Shown here one piece after another: positions 1 to 5,966 of a stretch of DNA of 11,250 nucleotides. The notes below the pieces were generated by a model. That model did no database searches. It had not been told where the DNA came from and saw nothing but the letters and a program-made list of their open reading frames with translations. This stretch comes from Treponema sp. (GTDB lineage: Bacteria > Spirochaetota > Spirochaetia > Treponematales > Treponemataceae): positions 1-11,250 of the forward strand of contig JAEETM010000098.1 in the NCBI GenBank assembly GCA_016290335.1. Direction: 5' to 3'. The translations under genes and the position numbers were made by a program. Within the stretch, counting starts at the first letter, position 1. Each line of letters begins with the position of its first letter.

Positions 1-99
1 CCGCTCTCAATGGTAGCAAGCTACCATCTCCCGCTCGACTTGCATGCTTAAGACGCGCCGCCAGCGTTCGTTCTGAGCCAGGATCAAACTCTCCATGAT
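1..99 (-). rRNA. rrs: 16S ribosomal RNA, 5' end (partial)
   Basis: Read on the minus strand, positions 81-92 give AGAGTTTGATCC, the universal 16S 5' region that begins at about E. coli position 8, followed by TGGCTCAGAA. Farther in are GCATGCAAGTCGAGCGG and the V1 hairpin, a short stem GATGGTAG/CTACCATT around a GCTTG-like loop. Counting back seven bases puts the mature 5' end near position 99. Only the first hundred or so bases are present; the gene continues leftwards out of the window. The V1 region fits a Treponema-type 16S. Confidence 0.97.
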
Positions 100-107
100 T
101 ATTTCAA

Positions 108-121
108 TACCCCGAAGGGTA
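108..121 (-). other. UUCG tetraloop hairpin next to the 16S 5' end
   Basis: On the minus strand TACCC and GGGTA pair around a TTCG loop, giving the very stable C(UUCG)G tetraloop. It ends about nine bases before the inferred mature 16S 5' end. It could guide precursor processing or early folding. Confidence 0.6.
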
Positions 122-303
122 ATGATTTCCTTCATAAAAAATCCGAACCCAACATCCTATTTTTGTTGAATTGATTTGAGTCAGCTTTATAAAAAAAACT
201 GAAAAAAAATGCAGTCAATCGTCAGAACAAAAACCGGCGATTCTTCATCGCTCGTTTTTCTTCCAGAACCTTGCTTGTTCTATTTCTTTCCTTCCCTGTG
301 CTG

Positions 304-313
304 TCAAAGACCT
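304..313 (-). promoter_or_regulatory. boxA-like antitermination element
   Basis: The minus strand reads AGGTCTTTGA, eight of ten bases identical to the Bacillus-type boxA TGTTCTTTGA, including the TCTTTGA core. It lies about 40 nt into the rRNA leader just after a GC hairpin. BoxA RNA is the binding site of NusB-S10 in rRNA antitermination. The match and position are seen; function is inferred. Confidence 0.6.
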
Positions 314-319
314 GAACCA

Positions 320-346
320 TCGCGTTTCGGCACTGCCGTGTCGCGA
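320..346 (-). promoter_or_regulatory. boxB-like hairpin at start of rRNA leader
   Basis: Outer arms TCGCG (320-324) and CGCGA (342-346) pair, and inner arms CGGCA and TGCCG (328-338) pair around a single base, giving a compact GC-rich structure. It would form within the first 30 nt of the rRNA transcript, immediately before the boxA-like element. Its position fits the boxB of rrn leaders, although boxB sequence is not conserved and the assignment is by place and shape only. Confidence 0.5.
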
Positions 347-357
347 CGGTGAATAGT

Positions 358-386
358 AATATACACCCTCATCCTTTTTCTGTCAA
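358..386 (-). promoter_or_regulatory. rRNA operon sigma-70 promoter
   Basis: On the minus strand a perfect -35 TTGACA (386-381) is followed by a 17 bp spacer and the -10 TATATT (363-358). The transcription start should lie near 350. The upstream flank is T-rich on the plus strand (A-tracts on the minus strand), which suits an UP element. This is the strongest housekeeping promoter in the window, as expected for rRNA. Confidence 0.9.
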
Positions 387-393
387 GTGTAAC

Positions 394-435
394 TTTAATT
401 TTTTTCGCTTTTTTTTGAACTTTTTGTTATTTTTT
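394..435 (-). promoter_or_regulatory. Phased A-tracts upstream of the rRNA promoter
   Basis: Runs of T on the plus strand (A on the minus strand) lie at 399-405, 409-416, 421-425 and 430-435. Their centres are 402, 412.5, 423 and 432.5, so they repeat about every 10 bp, one helical turn. A-tracts in phase bend DNA, and such bends or UP elements stimulate rRNA promoters. The farthest tract lies in the terminal lysine codons of the GH57-like gene. Confidence 0.6.
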
Positions 436-2022
436 CTTACTGAATATTCTATAGTTCATCCATGGGAAAAGGCTATCTTTTTCTTCAATATTGGTAAGCC
501 ATTCAGTGCTTACAGTATTTGAACCAAGAGAATCAAAAACCGTTGTAAAAGCTTTAATAGAATCCTTAAATCTTCTTTCAGCAAAATCAGCAAACTCTTC
601 ATTCTCAATCATTTTTGAAAGATTAACAGACTGGGCAAGTAAAAGCTCTTTTGCACCAAGATTAAGCAAACGTGTTTTTAAACCGGTATCATTAGGAAAT
701 CTATCTGCCAAATCTATCATTCGTTCACTTGCTTTTCTTACATAACGAATCATCCAGCTATTTTTACTAGAAACAAAACTTTCACCATATCCATCACCAC
801 CAGCTGCAGAATAATATGGATATATTTTTTCAAGAGAAAACTGCTTGTCCAGAAGCTCACTGCATTCAGAAACCTCAAGACCATAATCAGCAGAACGACG
901 AATCACATTTTCAAACCAGACCATCCATTCAGACCAGTTTTTTCTCAATTCGCAGGCATCAAGAGTACATACAGAAACAACATAATCAGACTCAGGTAAA
1001 AGTTCAGCAGCCTTTGAAAGCAATTCAGCCTTTTTTGTAAGGAAGTTTTCTGCATCAGCTGCTGCCTGTTTTTCTGCAGCTTCTTCGTCATAAACACACT
1101 CATTTTCAAAACATCGTTTCCAATACCTGTAACCAGTAGAAAAACGAGGACTACCCTTTTGAATTACAGGCTCAAGATTTTCAAGTGGCAGCTCAAAGCC
1201 AATATCTCTTTTTGTATTTCTGTATGCCTGATTTGAAGCATAACCATTTTCACCAAAAATTATATCATCAGTATCTGGAGCATTAGAAAATAATCCCAGG
1301 GAGTTTTCTGTTCTTGAAGGATAAAAGATTCCTTTAGCCGGAGGATTTTTACACAAAAGTATGCTTCTTGCATCAAGAATTGTATAGGAATAACCATATG
1401 CCCTTATAATCTTCTCTACACCAGGCATATATCCAAGTTCAGGAAGCCAGAATCCATCAGGAAACTCACCAAAAGAGTTTCTATAAGATTGCAGTCCTGT
1501 TTCAATCTGTGCAGAAATAATTTCCGGTAAATCTGAATAATGTGGAATAAAAACATCGGTACCGCAGGTTGCAATAAGTTCTATAAAACCTTTCTGATGA
1601 TATTCCGAAAACTGTTTAATCAGATTACATTCATATTTTTTTTCAAAATCAGCAAGCAGCTGTTTATTTCTTGCTATTGTTTTTTCTATTATATTTGCAA
1701 TCGCTTTGCTTTTAGAATCGTCAGATAAAGATGAAAGCTGTTTTTCTCCAAGTACAATCCTCTTTGTAAGCCATTCAACATACAGTTCCTGGATTTCACG
1801 CTTTTCAAGGAGCGAACAGATAACAGGAGCCAGAACAAGCCCAAACCGACATCTTGTACCATCCTTTTCAAGCCTTTCCACCATATTCAAAAGTGGAATA
1901 TAAATCTCTGACACAGACTCAAAAAAATCATTAAGTATCGGCAGAGAAGCTTCTTCATCTTTTCCCGAAACCCTAATATAATTTTGATTTGCATTGATTA
2001 CAAAAACTAAATCTTTATGCAT
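427..2022 (-). CDS. GH57/DUF1957 alpha-glucan branching enzyme-like protein, active-site motifs degenerate
   Basis: The 531-residue length, the order of regions and the C-terminal domain (AKELLLAQS, then the RRF block and the ending LFPWMNYRIF) match the DUF1957 branch of glycoside hydrolase family 57, which includes 1,4-alpha-glucan branching enzymes. The nucleophile motif is kept (GFWLPELGY, Glu about residue 195), and an Asp occupies the acid/base place (TLDACEL, about 355). Other family motifs are not kept: the N-terminal HTH-type motif reads NANQNY (about 10-15), the THG motif reads CGTDVF, and the HxxW motif after the GGDGYGES stretch is missing. Activity is therefore doubtful. I chose the ATG at 2022 because AGGA lies nine bases upstream; a GTG at 2046 directly after the previous stop codon is possible. 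It is probably cotranscribed with the DUF4912 gene. No terminator is visible before the rRNA promoter. Confidence 0.85.
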   Translation of the reverse strand: MHKDLVFVINANQNYIRVSGKDEEASLPILNDFFESVSEIYIPLLNMVERLEKDGTRCRFGLVLAPVICSLLEKREIQELYVEWLTKRIVLGEKQLSSLSDDSKSKAIANIIEKTIARNKQLLADFEKKYECNLIKQFSEYHQKGFIELIATCGTDVFIPHYSDLPEIISAQIETGLQSYRNSFGEFPDGFWLPELGYMPGVEKIIRAYGYSYTILDARSILLCKNPPAKGIFYPSRTENSLGLFSNAPDTDDIIFGENGYASNQAYRNTKRDIGFELPLENLEPVIQKGSPRFSTGYRYWKRCFENECVYDEEAAEKQAAADAENFLTKKAELLSKAAELLPESDYVVSVCTLDACELRKNWSEWMVWFENVIRRSADYGLEVSECSELLDKQFSLEKIYPYYSAAGGDGYGESFVSSKNSWMIRYVRKASERMIDLADRFPNDTGLKTRLLNLGAKELLLAQSVNLSKMIENEEFADFAERRFKDSIKAFTTVFDSLGSNTVSTEWLTNIEEKDSLFPWMNYRIFSKKK

Positions 2023-2046
2023 AATTCTTTTTCCTGTAACTCTCAC

Positions 2047-2709
2047 CTACCCCGAAAACGAGTGCCTGTGATTTTTATATTGATTCATCAAAATATTTTC
2101 AATGCCCGAAAGCTTGATTATTTCTGGATAATCGCTCTGCTTACCTGGCTGAATATTATTAAGAGCATCTGACCCCTGCGGTATTTCCATTACCGGTGAA
2201 AAAGCAAGAACATTTCTGTTAGTTCCCGAAATATAAACAAGTTCTATTCTTATATACTTTTCGCCAGCCGGAATAAGAACATACTGTTCCTGACTTCCAG
2301 CCGTTACTTTAATTTCAAAGGATTCTTTTGGAGTTAATTCTTCTGCTGAAGGAAGAGAACATACTCTAAGCATAAGAGTGCAATCGTGAAGCTCTTTAAG
2401 CTTATTGTTATCGCTGTTGCTTATATTCCAAAAAACAAATGCCCAAACAGGATTTCTTAAAATACAAGAAATCTGAGTTTCATTATATCCGTGCGGAAGT
2501 ACAATATTATCATCCGAAGATTTGCTGGTAGAAATTACCATATCTTCGTTAAAAAGCTTTGATTCCTCAACTATATCAAGAAGCTCGCAGATTAAAAAAC
2601 GGCGGTCCAAATCTTCCGGAACGTCAACTCCATACTCATCAGCAAGCTTGCTTAAATCTGAAAAGGATAAAGTTTCCAGATACGCCCTGTTTATATTTTC
2701 GGTTTCCAT
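2047..2709 (-). CDS. DUF4912 domain protein
   Basis: The first 60 residues are an acidic helical segment with a LETLSFSDLSKLADEYGV motif resembling the Rho N-terminal/SAP-like helices often found before DUF4912. From about residue 70 the protein shows the DUF4912 pattern: LPHGYNETQISCILRNP, then VWAFVFWNIS, then a beta-rich Ig-like part ending in FSPVMEIP. DUF4912 resembles carbohydrate-binding or fibronectin-like folds, but its role is unknown. The GH57-like gene follows after 24 nt, so the two probably form one operon, and a glucan-related role is inferred from this. The ATG at 2709 is chosen because the promoter at 2718-2746 lies inside the longer reading that would start at 2736. No Shine-Dalgarno sequence is well placed for 2709. 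Confidence 0.8.
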   Translation of the reverse strand: METENINRAYLETLSFSDLSKLADEYGVDVPEDLDRRFLICELLDIVEESKLFNEDMVISTSKSSDDNIVLPHGYNETQISCILRNPVWAFVFWNISNSDNNKLKELHDCTLMLRVCSLPSAEELTPKESFEIKVTAGSQEQYVLIPAGEKYIRIELVYISGTNRNVLAFSPVMEIPQGSDALNNIQPGKQSDYPEIIKLSGIENILMNQYKNHRHSFSG

Positions 2710-2717
2710 AAACACTA

Positions 2718-2746
2718 ATAATCCAAAAAAATGCAATATCTGTCAA
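2718..2746 (-). promoter_or_regulatory. Sigma-70 promoter for the DUF4912-GH57 pair
   Basis: On the minus strand TTGACA (2746-2741) is followed by 17 bp and GATTAT (2723-2718). The start of transcription should lie near 2711, two bases before the ATG whose first base is 2709. This implies a leaderless or nearly leaderless mRNA. Confidence 0.6.
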
Positions 2747-2811
2747 CTAGCGGAAGCGAAAGTTGTTTTTTGGTGACAATCATTTTTACGTATCATTTTT
2801 CAAAAAAGAAT

Positions 2812-2837
2812 TAAAGTTTTCTGTGGGATTCCGATAA
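2812..2837 (+). promoter_or_regulatory. Sigma-28 (FliA/SigD) flagellar-type promoter
   Basis: TAAAGTTT (2812-2819) matches the sigma-28 -35 consensus at all eight bases. TCCGATAA (2830-2837) matches GCCGATAA at seven of eight. The spacer is 10 bp, against the usual 11. Sigma-28 drives late flagellar and chemotaxis genes. Transcription would run rightwards from about 2844-2848. Confidence 0.75.
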
Positions 2838-2843
2838 TACAAA

Positions 2844-2955
2844 TATAGGGCAGGAATTACGGGTGATTAGACATCCAGGCACCTGAAAACCGCCTGATTT
2901 TGTTTACTTATATATTAAAGTTGAAAAGTGTGTGAGACTTTTCAACTTTTTTTTT
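2844..2955 (+). ncRNA. Candidate sigma-28-dependent small RNA (or attenuated leader), about 110 nt
   Basis: The segment is bounded by a near-consensus sigma-28 promoter and a 13 bp intrinsic terminator, and has no open frame longer than 11 codons. Inside, CAGGC (2876-2880) pairs with GCCTG (2892-2896), and a second CAGG (2851-2854) can pair with CCTG (2882-2885), so two foldings are possible. A seven-codon frame opens with GTG at 2863 behind AGGA. The RNA could be a flagellar-regulon sRNA or a leader that sometimes reads through to the membrane-protein gene at 3029. I do not recognise a known RNA family. Confidence 0.5.
2917..2955 (+). terminator. Strong intrinsic terminator
   Basis: Arms 2917-2929 and 2937-2949 are perfectly complementary over 13 bp, with a seven-base loop GTGTGAG. 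The 3' arm runs into T at 2947-2955. No run of T follows the stem on the minus strand, so it acts on rightward transcription. The only visible rightward promoter before it is the sigma-28 site at 2812. Confidence 0.9.
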
Positions 2956-2992
2956 GCCTTACCAAAAGGTTTGCGGTAAAAGACTTTCAGTC

Positions 2993-3021
2993 TTGAAATC
3001 AAAATAGAATAAGTCTATAGT
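2993..3021 (+). promoter_or_regulatory. Sigma-70 promoter for the DUF975-sppA pair
   Basis: TTGAAA (2993-2998), a 17 bp spacer and TATAGT (3016-3021) make a good housekeeping promoter located after the terminator. The predicted transcription start, about 3028-3029, coincides with the ATG at 3029, so the message looks leaderless. Confidence 0.65.
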
Positions 3022-3028
3022 TAAAGTT

Positions 3029-3901
3029 ATGATTGATATTAAAAAATACAAAAGCTTTGCAAAAATACAACTGCAGAACAGATGGACAGTGCCTATTCTT
3101 ATGACACTCATTATTGGTGTAATAATCAGATTGTTCAGTCTTCCATCCGACATACAAATGATTAAAGAGTTTACCTCAGGCTCTTTAAGTCAGGCCGGAA
3201 ACTTAAACCTTCGACAAATATTTCAATTACTTACAGAATCCTCTTCCGGGCAAAACACTTTTATAGATTTTATTCTCTCATTGATTGAGCTTTCCGTTCA
3301 GTTCATATTAACTTACGGTGCCCTTTGCGTTTATATTGCAATGTCCCGTTCACCAGAGCAGGTACCTTTTTCGACCTTCTTTGAGGGCTTAAGCAACTGG
3401 AGCCGCGGCTTGCTCACAGGCCTCTATCTGACACTCCGCATTTTCCTCTGGGGACTTATAGCTGTTCCTGTCCTTTCAGCATTTTTTATTCTCTTAACCA
3501 TTGTAAACATTAACTTAACAAGCCAAATTGTTGTTACTCTCTCTCCGATTATCTTATTACTGGGAATGATTCCTGCATTCATTAAAGCCTTTGCCTATTC
3601 ACAAACCTTCTATCTTGCTGCAGAATATCAGAACCTCAAAATTACCGATGCCCTTAAATTAAGTATAAAGCTTACGGATGGTCACAAAATGGATATTTTC
3701 CTTGCAGAACTCAGTTTTATAGGCTGGTTTTTACTTGGATTCATCACCTTTGGAATTGCAAATCTGTGGATTTCACCATATTACAGAATGTCAATGACAA
3801 ACGTATATCACGCTCTTTTAAAAGAAGCTTTGGAAAATGAAAAAATCAAACCGGAGGAATTAAAGCAAGAATGCAAAGAAAATCAAGAAACGGACTTATA
3901 G
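3029..3901 (+). CDS. DUF975-like multi-pass membrane protein
   Basis: The 290-residue protein begins with a basic amphipathic stretch (KKYKSFAKIQLQNRW), then has hydrophobic segments at about 20-36, 80-105, 130-158, 168-188 and 224-246, and ends in a charged cytoplasmic-type tail. The block TDALKLSIKLTDGHKMDIF, then LSFIGWFLL, then LWISPYYRMS is the signature of the DUF975 integral membrane family, whose function is unknown. The match is by pattern recall. No Shine-Dalgarno sequence precedes the ATG, which sits at the expected start of transcription. Its last 31 nt overlap the SppA-type gene, which suggests translational coupling and a shared membrane role. Confidence 0.8.
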   Translation: MIDIKKYKSFAKIQLQNRWTVPILMTLIIGVIIRLFSLPSDIQMIKEFTSGSLSQAGNLNLRQIFQLLTESSSGQNTFIDFILSLIELSVQFILTYGALCVYIAMSRSPEQVPFSTFFEGLSNWSRGLLTGLYLTLRIFLWGLIAVPVLSAFFILLTIVNINLTSQIVVTLSPIILLLGMIPAFIKAFAYSQTFYLAAEYQNLKITDALKLSIKLTDGHKMDIFLAELSFIGWFLLGFITFGIANLWISPYYRMSMTNVYHALLKEALENEKIKPEELKQECKENQETDL

Positions 3902-4842
3902 TTTTTATTGTTATTTTAGTTTTAGTAGCATGTATCGGAGTTCTGTCTTTTGTTACAGGCGACAAGTTCAACTCATTCGACGAATCAAACACTGGAAATC
4001 CAAATGGCATTTCTAATTATGATTATGATGATGAGCCTGCACCTAATAAAAAAGCTTATATCGCCGCAGTACAGATTGAAGGCGTAATTGACAGCGCAAA
4101 CACAACCTACAATCAAAAATGGATTCTTTCGGTTATTAATGAGCTTAAATATGATGATAACAACACAGGTATTGCCCTTTACATCGATTCTCCGGGCGGA
4201 GCAGTTTATCAGGCTGATGAAGTTTACCTTGCCCTTAAGGATTACAAAAAGACCGGCAAAAAAATCTATGTTTACATGGGGCCTTTAGCTGCTTCCGGCG
4301 GTTATTATATTTCCTGTGCAGCAGATAAAATCTATGCAAACAGAAACACACTTACAGGTTCAATCGGCGTTATTTCCAGCCATGTTCTTGATTTTTCTGA
4401 ACTGCTTTACAACATCGGTATTGAATCAACAACAATCTATTCAGGCGACAACAAAAACATGGGAGCCTATGACGAAGAGTTTACCGAAGAACAGCAGGAA
4501 ATTATGCAGGAAATCTGTGATGAATGTTACGAACAGTTTCTTTCTATTGTAAAGGAAGAACGCAACATGATGGATGAATATGCCCGCAAGCTTGCTGATG
4601 GAAGAATATACACAGCTTCTCAGGCAGTACGAAATGGTCTTATTGATAAAATAAGCGACTGGGATTCAATGGTACGTGATTTAAGCTATGCAATAAACGG
4701 TACACCATCCTGCAATGTAAAAACCTTTAAGTACGAAAAAAAGCTTACCTTTATGGAACAGCTTATGACAACCTTCACTGGTATTAAACCTGCAATTGCC
4801 GAAACTCATACCGCAATGCCAATGTACATTTACCAGAAATAA
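3871..4842 (+). CDS. sppA: Signal peptide peptidase SppA-type serine protease (family S49)
   Basis: A single membrane anchor lies at about residues 9-29, followed by a low-complexity acidic linker and one S49 protease domain (about 62-290). The motif IDSPGG is at 105-110. The catalytic serine is Ser142 in GPLAASGGYYIS and the general-base lysine is Lys195 in SGDNKNMG; the 53-residue separation matches the Ser/Lys dyad of Bacillus SppA. SppA degrades signal peptides left in the membrane and misfolded membrane proteins. At 323 residues it is the short, single-domain form. GGAGG at 3853-3857 is the likely ribosome site, although its 13-base distance from the ATG is long. The gene overlaps the DUF975-like gene by 31 nt and ends 18 bp from a convergent gene, with no clear terminator. 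Confidence 0.9.
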   Translation: MQRKSRNGLIVFIVILVLVACIGVLSFVTGDKFNSFDESNTGNPNGISNYDYDDEPAPNKKAYIAAVQIEGVIDSANTTYNQKWILSVINELKYDDNNTGIALYIDSPGGAVYQADEVYLALKDYKKTGKKIYVYMGPLAASGGYYISCAADKIYANRNTLTGSIGVISSHVLDFSELLYNIGIESTTIYSGDNKNMGAYDEEFTEEQQEIMQEICDECYEQFLSIVKEERNMMDEYARKLADGRIYTASQAVRNGLIDKISDWDSMVRDLSYAINGTPSCNVKTFKYEKKLTFMEQLMTTFTGIKPAIAETHTAMPMYIYQK

Positions 4843-4860
4843 TTTTGCCGGGTGGTTCTT

Positions 4861-5895
4861 CTAAAAAGTGATGATGAACACACTTGCTTTTTTACCGTTG
4901 ACTAAAGTGTGAGGTCCATCCTGGACATTCAGGCTTTTTTCAACGGTAATTTTTTTTAACTCTTCTACTCTGGCTGTAAGAATTACCATTCTGCCGCCAC
5001 TGCAGATTAAGCTTTTTACCGAATCAAAAAACTTCCTGTAAAAATCAGCTATATCACCAATATCTTCAAAATAACCCCAGGGCGGATCAGTTATGATGAG
5101 GGAAACACGATGGTCATCAGTAGCAGTGTCAGTTTCAGCCCCATCATCGCACACAAAATCTTCTGCAGTAAGCTTAAGAGAATCTTTACGGGCAATTACA
5201 ACATTCTCTTTTTTTAAATGCCTGTTTTCCTTAAGCATAGTGATTTTTTCATCATCAATATCGAAGGCAAAAAGTTTTTTATATGGAAAGTTTTTTGCAA
5301 GCTGGAGGGGAATTGAACCATAACCGCAGAAGGGGTCACAAACAACATCATCTTTTGTACACCCGGCAAAAGAACAAAGCAGATACGCAAGCTCCGGCCT
5401 GAGCTCTCCTTTATGAAGATTCTTTTCTGTAAACTCACGCTTAGAAATAAGCTGTCCGCAAAAGGCAAAGCCTTCCCGCCTAATGCTGTACCATATTTCC
5501 GTTGAAGGAGAAACCCTATCAATCTTCAGCTTTGAATTACGTAATACAGTATCTTCCGCCTTTCTTGCAGTATTCGCCTCAACCTTTGCAAACTGATTCT
5601 CATTTACAAAACGAACCCTAAAAGTTCCTTTATTAATAAGATAATACTTATTCTCGCTTGCCACAGCTCCCACCAGGGAATTAAAGTTCAAGCCCTTCCC
5701 CTTCATAGTCTTTAGCACAAAAAAGGTATTGTTAAAATAGTTGATTTTTTCCAGGTCTCTTGAATTACCGTCGTACTGGTAATGAATGAGTCCGTCAAAA
5801 AGATTGAGTATCTTAAACTTTTCCAACCGTTTTTCCAAATCTTCAGCCACTACATCCTGAAATCCTGTAAGAAAAGTTGAAACAAATTGCGCCAT
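4861..5895 (-). CDS. THUMP/UPF0020-type RNA guanine-N2 methyltransferase-like protein
   Basis: The C-terminal half is a Rossmann methyltransferase. The AdoMet-binding motif I is DPFCGYGSIPLQLA at 187-200, an acidic loop AFDIDDEK lies at 210-217, and the catalytic motif DPPWG is at 270-274, as in enzymes that methylate an exocyclic amino group. The N-terminal 170 residues have a weak THUMP-like pattern with FRVRFVNENQF and EIWYSIRREGFAF. This layout is that of the Trm11/TrmN/Trm14 group making m2G in tRNA, but rRNA cannot be excluded, so no symbol is given. The start ATG has no Shine-Dalgarno sequence. The promoter at 5902-5930 puts the transcription start close to the ATG. The gene is transcribed away from infC. 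Confidence 0.82.
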   Translation of the reverse strand: MAQFVSTFLTGFQDVVAEDLEKRLEKFKILNLFDGLIHYQYDGNSRDLEKINYFNNTFFVLKTMKGKGLNFNSLVGAVASENKYYLINKGTFRVRFVNENQFAKVEANTARKAEDTVLRNSKLKIDRVSPSTEIWYSIRREGFAFCGQLISKREFTEKNLHKGELRPELAYLLCSFAGCTKDDVVCDPFCGYGSIPLQLAKNFPYKKLFAFDIDDEKITMLKENRHLKKENVVIARKDSLKLTAEDFVCDDGAETDTATDDHRVSLIITDPPWGYFEDIGDIADFYRKFFDSVKSLICSGGRMVILTARVEELKKITVEKSLNVQDGPHTLVNGKKASVFIITF

Positions 5896-5901
5896 ACAAG
5901 T

Positions 5902-5930
5902 AATGTATATTTTCTATTCCTTTTTATCAA
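5902..5930 (-). promoter_or_regulatory. Sigma-70 promoter for the RNA methyltransferase gene
   Basis: On the minus strand TTGATA (5930-5925), a 17 bp spacer and TACATT (5907-5902) precede the ATG by only six bases. The -10 is not perfect. The region is back to back with the infC promoter, and the two overlap in the spacer. Confidence 0.5.
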
Positions 5931-5931
5931 C

Positions 5932-5961
5932 TAGACATAAAATCATAAAATCAGCTATAAT
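5932..5961 (+). promoter_or_regulatory. Sigma-70 promoter for the infC operon
   Basis: TAGACA (5932-5937, five of six bases) is followed by 18 bp and a perfect TATAAT (5956-5961). The predicted start near 5968 leaves a 60 nt leader before infC. Confidence 0.8.
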
Positions 5962-5966
5962 ACTAG

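Larger units (their letters stand above)
100..350 (-). other. rRNA operon leader (precursor 16S 5' region)
   Basis: About 250 nt separate the predicted transcription start near 350 from the mature 16S end near 99, with no protein gene inside. In transcript order I see a strong GC hairpin (346-320), a boxA-like element (313-304), a short hairpin GCGAT/ATCGC (251-237) followed by CGG and five U, two U8 tracts (about 209-191), and a UUCG tetraloop hairpin (121-108). The order hairpin then boxA matches the boxB-boxA order of bacterial rrn leaders. RNase III processing partners on the 3' side of 16S lie outside the window, so that part cannot be checked. Confidence 0.8.

Noticed and set aside
186..218. 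Promoter-like TTGACT and TATAAA on the minus strand near the 16S gene
   Set aside because: The spacer is 21 bp, too long for sigma-70, and the stretch is dominated by T-runs.
278..306. Second rRNA promoter on the minus strand, TTGACA with 17 bp to AATAGA
   Set aside because: The -10 is poor and the TTGACA overlaps the boxA-like element, which explains the sequence better by position.
491..745. Plus-strand open frame inside the GH57-like gene
   Set aside because: Antisense to a well-supported gene, low-complexity product rich in Ser and no promoter or ribosome site.
2022..2046. GTG start of the GH57-like gene directly after the previous stop
   Set aside because: The ATG at 2022 has AGGA nine bases upstream, and the family N-terminus starts there. 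The GTG remains possible.
2047..2736. Longer DUF4912 protein starting at 2736
   Set aside because: The extra residues (MHFFGLLVF) overlap the promoter, and the conserved protein begins with METEN at 2709.
2838..2916. Cyclic-di-GMP or other known riboswitch
   Set aside because: None of the conserved cores I know is visible, and a known fold could not be drawn.
4843..4860. Shared terminator between sppA and the convergent methyltransferase gene
   Set aside because: Only 18 bp, and no hairpin with a T-run on either strand.
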